A DNA stretch of 64,000 nt, from assembly GCA_030848705.1 (NCBI GenBank), contig CM061241.1, positions 81,849,178 through 81,913,177 on the forward strand, read 5' to 3'. The translations under genes and the position numbers were made by a program. This stretch comes from Heracleum sosnowskyi. Its lineage: Eukaryota; Streptophyta; Magnoliopsida; Apiales; Apiaceae. Positions 55,754 to 64,000 of the stretch are shown piece by piece; positions within the stretch are counted from its first letter, which is position 1; every line of letters starts with the position of its first letter. The notes beneath the pieces are model-generated. The model did no database searches. It was not told where the DNA came from and saw only the letters and a program-made list of their open reading frames with translations.

Positions 55754-56690
55754 AGATTCTTTAAACAAAACAATTTATATACAAAGAAACATAAATGGGC
55801 TTTAAGGCCCAACATGGCACATATGAATTTATCCAGATTCAAGTAAAATGTAAAAAGGCCATCAATGTCTCTAACCTTATCATGTAACTTTTATACTAAT
55901 TAAACATTGTATCTACCTTAACAAATACATCAAGGCATGCATGATTACACAAACTGAACCAACCAATCACTAATCTCTTATACGCGGAAATGTGTCAAAA
56001 TTAGAAAATGGTCGTGAATTTAATTACAAACTTTAAATCAAAATATAACATATTTAATAATTTAAAATATCAAAGTTATAAGACATATCTCACGTAACAA
56101 TTAAACAAAATAATACCTGGATTTTACTAAATTAATGATACAGAACATCATTAAATATTATAAATCAAACATATATGTTCTAATTCAGTTTGTAACCGTA
56201 GTTATATGATGTCCTCCTACAAATTTAGTTTTAATAGAAGACAATTTAGAGCTTTATCCGGACCGGTAAACAAAACATGGTCAGGATGTATAATTATTAT
56301 ATGTCATTTGAGGCATAATTCAATAATACAAACAAAGAGAATACATGTAGCCCACTACTGTAAAAACACATGATACAGAGATAAAACACAGTGCATCAAA
56401 ATCACCGGATCATCAAAAATAAAAGTAAGTGAGGCTGTGAGGCGGTCGTGATAGTCTTTACAAGCATCTAACTCTTAATAGGCATCTTGCACACAAAACT
56501 CTAAAATCAATTAGGTAAAGCTAAAATCTTCTCTTATTGAATCACTCTAAATAATATCTAAAGTACAATATTACAATTCACACACTTCTTTCCGATAGTA
56601 ACAAATCCTAAATATTTTGTACACATAATTCTAGAATTTTCTAATAAATAAACATTTATCTAATATCTAGTATTAAAATAATAATAATAA
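55754..56690. other. Intergenic DNA, no gene seen
   Basis: A+T-rich. No exon, RNA gene or element end recognised. Confidence 0.5.
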
Positions 56691-57172
56691 AAATTAACGG
56701 GGTTTTACAATCTCATTTTCCAAAAATATCATGGGAAAATCCTTACTTATTTATTTTAAAATCTATTTTACTACTTATTTATTTTAAAATCTATTTTACT
56801 ACTTAATTACATATTTTAACCCGCCTACTTATTTATTTAATAAATGCAATTAATAAACTATAAAAATGTAATTTCTGTTTTTTCTAATAAAATCCCCTCT
56901 TTTTGCAAAAAATTCACGAACAATTATCCTTTTCAACTAAAACATATTATATTTTCTATTATTTTTACTAAAACCCCTCGTTTTCCAAAAATATCACAGA
57001 TAAATCCTTACTTATTTTTTTTAAAACTTATTTTAATATTTTTAATTATGTAAAAAAGTTTACATATTTTAACATGCCTATTTATTTTAACAAATGCAAT
57101 TAATAAAATATTAAAACATAAAAAATAAAATAATTATTATTAAAACAATCCGTCCATCGGGTTTTAAGCTAG
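56691..57172 (+). mobile_element. Helitron, 3' end at 57172
   Basis: Family module sequence ending CCGTCCATCGGGTTTTAAGCTAG. The hairpin has lost its GCAC arm. It is followed directly by the next Helitron. The left limit is approximate. Confidence 0.5.
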
Positions 57173-57894
57173 TATTATTAAAGCCGAAACATTGAAAGTT
57201 TTGGTTTTCAGTTTTCGGTCATTTATTCTATTTAATAAATGATAAAATTATATAAAAATAGTAACTAAGAGATTGTTTTTTATAATTAAAACACTTTTTT
57301 CTAACAAAATATACTCATTTTTTCAAAAATATCACGGACAGTTACCTTTAAATTAAAAAATATTACCTTTTATATTTGTTTTCACTAAAATTTCTCTTTT
57401 CCAAAACTATCACGGTCATTTAATTTTTTTTAATTAAAATATGTTAGCTTTTCTATTTTTCCTTATTATTAATATAATTTTAATAAATAATAAAATAATA
57501 TTAATAATGGTCCATTTATTATCAGGGACAATTACCTTTTAAATTTAAAAATATTACTTTTTATATTTGTTCTCACTGATTTGTTTTCCCCAAAAATATC
57601 ACGGACAAATACTTTTTTAATTAAAACATGTTAGCTTTTTGATTTGTCCTTATTATTAATATTATTTGAATAAATACTAAAATAATATTAATAATACCCC
57701 ATTTATCTTCCTCAGCCCTTTCATATTCTTTATTTATTTTTTCTATGATCCAATTAATATTTAAGTTTCTCATTTTATAATTTATTATATTGATATTTAT
57801 TCTTTATTTAATATTTTTCGTTTTTATTAATTTTTTTAGTTTGTCAATTTTAAATCTTCTTTGATCCCGTGTTTTGCACACGGTTATATGCTAG
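57173..57894 (+). mobile_element. Helitron, 722 bp
   Basis: Starts TATTATTAAAGCCGAAACA directly after the previous CTAG and ends with hairpin CCGTGT-TTTGC-ACACGG, TTATATGCTAG and T. Non-coding. Confidence 0.6.
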
Positions 57895-57908
57895 TATATA
57901 CATATATA

Positions 57909-58845
57909 TCAATACTATTATATAATAGACGAAACATTAAAAGTTTGGTTGGTCGGTATGGTACGTTGTGATTTTACTTAATTGTCCTTAACTGTATTTT
58001 GTGTTTTTACTTAATTAACCTTACTTATTTATAGAAATATATTATTAAATAATAATATTACCTATTTATAACCAATTACCTTTTTTTTTCCTAAAATACA
58101 TTATTTTTTCTAACAAATTCCCCTATTTTTTCAAACATGGCAATTACCTTTTTAACTAAAACATGTTAGTTTTTCTATTTTTCCGTACTAAAACCCCTCA
58201 TTTTCCAAAAATATCACCAACAAACCTTTAATTATTTATTTTTAAACCTATAATATTATAATTATTTTTTAAAAGTTTACCCATTTTAACATGTCTACTT
58301 ATTTTTCTTAACAAATGCAATCACTAAGAATATTAAAATATAAATAATCAAATACTTATTTATAACCAATTACTCTAAAACACATTATAGATTTTTTCTA
58401 ACAAAGTCCATTTTTTTCTAAATATATCACGGGAAATTGTCCTTTTCAATTTACTTTTTCTATTTTTGACACTAAAATTCATTTTTTTCCAAAAATATCA
58501 TAGGAAACCCTTTACTTATTTATTTTAAAACGAATTTAAATATTTTTAATTATTAAATTTTAAAACCTCATTTTCCAAAAAATTCACGGGCATTTACCTT
58601 TTTAAACTAAATATATGTTATATTTTTTATTTTTTCTTACTAAAACCCTTCATTTTCCAAAAATATAACGGGCAAACCCCTACTTATTTATTTTAAAATC
58701 TGTTTTAATATTTTTAATTAATTAAAAGTATTTAGCTATTTTAACCTGACTACTTATTTTTTTAACAAATACAATTAATAAAATATTAAAAATATAATAA
58801 TAAAATAAAAATTAATAATCCGTGCATCTCACGGTTTTAAGCTAG
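57909..58845 (+). mobile_element. Helitron, complete ends, 937 bp
   Basis: Starts TCAATACTATTATATAATAG after A57908 and ends CCGTGCATCTCACGGTTTTAAGCTAG plus T, with one hairpin mismatch. It is collinear with 18057-19006. Confidence 0.75.
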
Positions 58846-59860
58846 TATATATATATAGACGGGAAGGGTAAAAAAATGCAACACAACTTCTGAACACTCT
58901 CATATTTCACTTTCATATTTCTCGAGTTTGGAGTTCCAATAGATCTTCTAATTTTCTCTACTTCCAATTTTTTTTTTTTTTTTTTCATTTTAGAGGGACA
59001 AAAATTTATACTAATATTAAAAGAAACACATTATGTAAACTTATGTGTTATGCTTTCCTTAAATTTGCATACATCATCTTCCACTATTTCTCTTTTATTA
59101 ATTTAATTAATTTTTTTCTCTATTAATTACAACTTCGCTAATTCTCTCTCATCCTCATTTCTTATATAATTCTTTTTCTTCCTCATTTCTCATCTATTTA
59201 CTAATCTTATTTAATTTTCATAATATTTATTAATTTATTCTATACTTTTATATATTAACTTATTATGATCAATATCTATCTATATTAATACTAAAATAAA
59301 CACCTATTAACTTAATAAATTATTAGATGTCAACTGCTTTGGAAAAATTTTCTCTTCTCACGCTCCGCATTAATATTATCATAATAAATAGTACACATTC
59401 TCAATAATTCTCTTTATTTCTTATTTTTCAAAGTATAATTGATACTACTTATTCTATTTCTAAAATAATATTTACAAGTTTTCATAATATATATTTTTTA
59501 AATATCCAATTTAAAAATAAATTAATTAATACATTAATTTATCTTTAAAATTTTAAATTTAAAAATTATCACAACTGTGTGCAATTCTAATATATTCTAT
59601 AAAAGAACTTGATGAGACGAGGAAACATTATCAGCAATAACTTTGAAATTTACCTACAAACGATATGCATAATCAGTAACTATTCTTTGTAAGGATTCAA
59701 GTCTTTTAAACAATTGCAATCTTTTTTCAAGAAAAAACATTCAGAAAACGCTTATGATGAGACAAGTTCACTCATTTGGACCTGCGACCATCTAAAAACA
59801 AAAACATTGTTTACAAGTGAAGTTCCTTTTGCCATCACACAGTACTGTATAATCTTAGAA
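58846..59860. other. Downstream flank of the PHD gene
   Basis: A+T-rich. The part next to 59860 is the gene's 3' untranslated DNA. No other feature recognised. Confidence 0.5.
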
Positions 59861-62800
59861 TCAAAAACCGCCACGTAACCACCATCCCCTCCTTGATGGG
59901 CTGAATCCAGGCGGAACATCGTTAATTTCAGAATCAATAGGACGTAACCACCATCCCCTCCTTGATGGGCTGAATCCAGGCGGAACATCGTTAATTTCAG
60001 AATCAATAGGAACTTCTGCCGGATGTTCAGGGGGAGCATTGTTCATGTCAGAATCAGTAGGAACTTCTACAGGATTGGAATCTGATGTGGGTTCAGGTGG
60101 AACATCATTTATGTCAAAATCAATAGGAACTTCTGCTAGATTGGAATCTGATGTAGGTTCAACGTTCAGATCAAAATCTCTAGAAACTTCCGCAGAGTTG
60201 GCTTCAGCGGTGATTTTTCCGCCTACCATGTCAACTTCCATGTCGACATCATCATCATCATCATCATCATCATCAGAGGCATCACCATCCATGTCTTCAA
60301 CCATTGTTCCTTCCACTGCACTTCCAAGCTTTCCATGACGATGTCGAAATATTCCCCACAAAAAGCCTTGCTTGTACCCCACTGTAAAGAAAATTACCAA
60401 TATAAAAGTCCGACGTCAAAAAGAAAAGTTCATTATAATCAAGTTCATATCATAATATTAAAGACCAAGGTTATCACGGCGCCAAGTCGAGCCTCGACGC
60501 CCGAGTACCTTCGAGAAGACTAGTCGACAAGTCGCTCGACTAGTCTTTAAAAGTCGACAAAATGTTCATTATACGTATACTTACTAAAATATAACTAAAC
60601 ACATCAGTTCCATAATTTGAATCAAGAGTACTAGAATATTAAGTTCAAAATAAACATAGTTACTACATAATAACATCCATATTCCAAATATCAAACATAT
60701 CCAAGTAAAAAAAAACATAAGTATGATGAATATCAAGCAAAGTTATCCATCTAAATATCATTTCTATCTCCATCTCTTTCCTGTGTACTTTTGTTTGGTT
60801 GGATCGGGTCATTGGTTTGATCAGGTGATGGTACACCACAATCATGGTTTTCAAGGCCCCAAGTCGGGCTTCGAGACTGTCGAGCAAACCTTTCGTCTTC
60901 ATGATAACAATGCTAAAGACATTTATATGATCCGATACTTCATCAAATGAGTTTTTTACTTTATCTTCCGCGCCCATGTGTGAAGCGACAATACAACTAA
61001 CACGACGATAAGAAAAATACAGCGAAATGAAGGACGACCTTGCCCCCTTCTATTACCTTCGATATACTTTTTGTTCATCTCATAATCTTCGAAAATAAAT
61101 CAATCATGCATCTACTTAAAAAGAAAGCTCAACGAATAAAGATAACAAAAAAGTTATTATAAATATTATTCACGGACTGATTTTGGCACAAGAAAGGACT
61201 GATTTTGGCATAATACTGCCTATAAAATGTAAAAGTATAGTAGGCCTCTTGAACAAAGTGACCACTAGATTAACTTAACACGAAATTGGAAAATATTTTT
61301 CAGTTATATACTAAAAAGAAAAAAAAAGGGAAACCTCCTAATATGTAAGTGAATATGATGCACAAAGTTGCATCATGTATTTAGTACACGCAGCAGCAGA
61401 GACTAGAAACTCACCAATATAATCTTTGGGAAGAACTTTAGAAGAAAATACCAGCAAGTCCACTCCATTAATGCAGCTCCTCAGAAAAACTTGTCCCGAT
61501 AACTGCTCTAGGAGGGAAATGTACTCTTCCAACCTTCAAAATGAAAGAAATTACTAAGATTTCTACTTTAAAAAGTTCTGAAAAAAAAAGCTTTACATGG
61601 TGTAAAAGCAAACCTATTTTTGTTCTCAGGAAAAAAATAGAGTCCAATGTCTCCCTCGCTGGGATCACATCCCTTAAAAACAGTCCTCAAGAAATCGACG
61701 TATGAACAGAGCTCAAACTCGAGAACTTTTAGCATATTGTCAGAAAATTCTTTCACCTTTAGGGGAGCATGTAATGTTGGATGAGCCCCAAGATGGATAC
61801 TCGTAGTCTTCTCATCCTTCAATCTGAAGGTTCCCCTGATTTTTTAATTTAAAATAAATTATTATTGTAGATAATGGTTTAATATAAAGTGATATGACAA
61901 GGCCTAAAAACTACATATATACTCAAGGTAAGGACAATTAACTACTTGAAATTTAATAAGCAATAAATAGTACTCCATGCTATCTGCCATACATCTCAGA
62001 AGCAATAAATAGTACTCCATGCTATCTGCCATACATCTCAGGAAGCAACAAACATCAAGCAGCCTTACAATGACATTTACTAATTATTGAAATAATTTGG
62101 TAGAAATACATGAAATCGAAAGGTACTTCATGACGAGCTAAGCAAAAATTGCTGAATAAAATAAAATGATTACTTCTTGCAACCGATAGCGTACATAAGG
62201 GAACACATCAATAAGTGAGATCGTGACAAAAACATCCAATACAAATCAATGACTTCATCTTTAATCATTTATATTCTATATGATGGACTTTTAAATTATT
62301 ATATGAATTTAACAGTGTGGTTATAGACTAAATATGTCTATTCTCTACTGCATACAACAACAATTCTAGCATGTAAAATAGAGCTATCACAAAAGTATTT
62401 AGCCAAGGAATATTTGGCTGGCATATAATAAAACTACTTACATCCAGGAAGCAACTGGGGAACAATTACTGGGAAAAGTTTCCTCAACTGTATGCACATC
62501 ATTCTCAGCATACAACTTCTTTGGTTCAGAATCTCTAGTAACACCTGAATAATAGACATTGCCCCCAAAATACAATTGTAAGCTGAATTTCAACAGAAGT
62601 AATTGATGTACTCAAATCATTATGTGAACAATTCATACTTTGGTGAAACTTTTGTCAGTTGTAGACTAAACCTCAAATATCTTGGTGCCTGTTGTTAAAA
62701 TAAAATCCCATATTTTTTGGTCATAGGGTCTGGACTAAGGAAATAAAAGAGTCTGTACAAAGACAAAAGTATTTCTCCACGATATACACGAAAAATAATA

Positions 62801-63284
62801 AAGAGAAAACAACCTGAAGTGACTGAAGTAATTATCTGTACCTTTTGCTTTCTGCACCAATGTATCATTCTGACTGTTCCCAGATCTTGTAGGGTGCGAT
62901 TGCTCAACATAACTCGAAGGACAAGAAGAACCCGCAGGAATAATTTTTTGAGACTTCACCTGAGCCATATCATGGCCAGATAAGGATTTAGATGGCCTGC
63001 CATGGTTTCTTGTGCAATAGCTGAAAACAAAAAACATTAGAAAAATTCATAATAAAATTAGCACTACAAAAAATCAACAATATTAATCTAAAGGAAGTTA
63101 TTACTAGACCTTCTCATGTTATAGACATGCACACCTCTTTCATGAATAAGAAAAATATAGACGATTCGTTCTTAAGAGGGTAAGCACAGTATTTATAATT
63201 AAGAGTAAAAACTTCATGAAGTCGAGTTCATATTTTTTTCTTTGATGATAATTTATCAGCATAAATAGAAGGCTAATAAAAACT

Positions 63285-63317
<33 letters not shown>

Positions 63318-63482
63318 GGGGGGGGAGGGGGAGAGAGAGAACTGAGAGAAATCAAGTTTCATTTCACTCAACAAACTAGGTCTTTCTTTTCTATTGAAAC
63401 AAAGTTCATATTCTTTCCGTTGATGATAATTTCTCAGTATAAATAAAAGGGCTAATAAAAATTGAGAGAGAGAAGGGGGGGG

Positions 63483-63560
<78 letters not shown>

Positions 63561-63650
63561 ATACTGGTGTTCTACACCACTTTTGCACTTCAGGCAAGTA
63601 GTTGGTGCTTCCACCTGCCCAATATTTCCACATATGCCATGTAGTTCACG
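59861..63650 (-). CDS. PHD-finger protein, AIPP2/PAIPP2-like (5' end off window)
   Basis: Six exons fit with GT-AG introns and continuous frame: 63650-63565, 63020-62814, about 62547-62442, 61835-61615, 61533-61415, 60381-59861. The first two together make a C4HC3 PHD finger (ICGNIGQ, TTCLKCKSGVEH, then HYC across the splice). Exons 3-6 carry the SPOC-like region of the AIPP2 family: ASW-MGTFRLKD, HPTLHAPLKVKEF, GDIGLYFFPE, GVDLLVFSSKVLP, GFLWGIFRHR. The C-terminal exon adds an Asp run and short repeats of EVPIDSEINDVPPGF. AIPP2-type proteins act in the nucleus as histone readers that link to transcription repression and polyadenylation control; that role is taken from family knowledge. Upstream exons lie beyond 64000. 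The first visible exon uses the inner TTTCAG acceptor because the outer TTGCAG of the fragment at 3.6 kb is TTGCTG here. Confidence 0.75.
59873..60010 (-). repeat. Identical 69-bp tandem duplication in the last exon
   Basis: 59873-59941 and 59942-60010 are the same. In frame it duplicates 23 residues (SEINDVPPGFSPSRRGWWLR plus PID) at the C-terminus of the PHD protein. Confidence 0.95.
60382..61414. other. Large last intron with inserted repeat
   Basis: Intron between exons 5 and 6. Two related G+C-rich phrases (GGTTATCACGGCGCCAAGTC near 60470 and GGTTTTCAAGGCCCCAAGTC near 60845) point to an inserted element. A 104-codon minus-strand ORF (60977-60663) lies between them and has no recognisable domain. 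Confidence 0.55.
61959..62041. repeat. 42-bp tandem duplication in intron
   Basis: The block AGCAATAAATAGTACTCCAT...ACATCTCAG occurs twice in a row in the intron between exons 3 and 4. Confidence 0.9.
63282..63558. repeat. (GA)n and poly-G microsatellites in PHD-gene intron
   Basis: GA runs at about 63282-63342 (with a G run inside) and 63465-63558, with a partly duplicated intron segment between. Same intron position as the tract at 3.27-3.50 kb. Confidence 0.95.
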
Positions 63651-64000
63651 CTGAAAGTTGGCCAGTAAATTAGCAGCAATAATCAGATGGTTTTTGAATC
63701 ACAGATATATCTATGTTGCAAAATAGAAAATAACTATAGTCTATAGCTGAATTGTTCCCAAACCATCAGTTGGTTGGGACAGTTAATGGGTAGGCCTGTA
63801 AATGGACCGGGTTCAGATCAGATCAGGCAAAATCCATTGTCGGATTAATGATAGACCGATCCAAGTCCGATCCACAAGGGTCACGGATAAACGGATCGGA
63901 GATCCTATACAATTACAGTATTAGTATTAGTATACACTTAAAATTCACAACATCTTTAATCTGAGCACTCATCAACAAACATTGAAAATCTTATATTAAC
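63651..64000 (-). other. Upstream intron of the PHD gene
   Basis: No exon seen. The sequence is collinear with 3591-3940. Confidence 0.6.

Noticed and set aside
60663..60977. 104-codon ORF as an exon of the PHD gene
   Set aside because: It is in the last intron, contradicts the clean exon 5 to exon 6 frame, and lies between repeat-like phrases.

Overview
This is plant nuclear DNA, almost certainly from a eudicot and perhaps an asterid; nothing in the window fixes the species. The signs are high A+T, split host genes with GT-AG introns, plant-type Ty1/copia elements primed by initiator-Met tRNA, rolling-circle Helitrons ending in hairpin-CTAG, Stowaway and Harbinger-type MITEs, and a tRNA-derived SINE. 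There is no sign of bacterial or organellar gene organisation. Most of the window is transposable DNA.

Host genes. A PHD-finger gene of the AIPP2/PAIPP2 type lies on the minus strand at 59.9-63.7 kb. Six exons are visible and the 5' end is off the window. Two broken relatives of its PHD exons lie at 2.7-3.6 kb and 9.4-9.7 kb, so a local gene family was once here. A two-exon fragment of the ribosomal protein eL34 gene, with its intron, is stranded at 42.73-42.98 kb.

Region by region. 0-2.6 kb: Helitron bodies and ends. 2.7-3.6 kb: PHD gene fragment 1 with a (GA)n intron. 4.7-7.9 kb: an LTR element with a cut-down 5' LTR and an unfamiliar protein. 8.1-8.9 kb: Helitron. 9.4-11.8 kb: PHD pseudogene pieces and a Stowaway MITE. 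11.9-21 kb: nested Helitrons (one with a 988-bp tandem duplication), a SINE, LTR debris and a Harbinger MITE. 22.0-34.9 kb: one complete, very young 12.9-kb Ty1/copia element on the minus strand. 35.7-45.5 kb: Helitrons, three MITEs, degenerate tandem repeats, the eL34 fragment and a gypsy-type domain fragment. 45.8-54.5 kb: a second, damaged copia element of the same family. 54.6-55.8 kb: an unrelated LTR with a motif array. 56.7-58.8 kb: three Helitrons in a row. 59.9-64 kb: the PHD gene.

The most interesting system is the copia element at 22.0-34.9 kb. It looks like a Sirevirus relative with a long Gag (coiled coil plus three zinc knuckles) and a separate Pol. Beyond pol it carries a 1240-residue third protein that does not look like an envelope. 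A 132-residue gene runs in the opposite direction, with its own TATA box, head to head with the third ORF. The second copy keeps the third ORF (internally deleted) but lacks the antisense gene. The LTRs differ at one base in 543 and a perfect 5-bp target duplication is present, so the antisense gene sits in an element that moved very recently.
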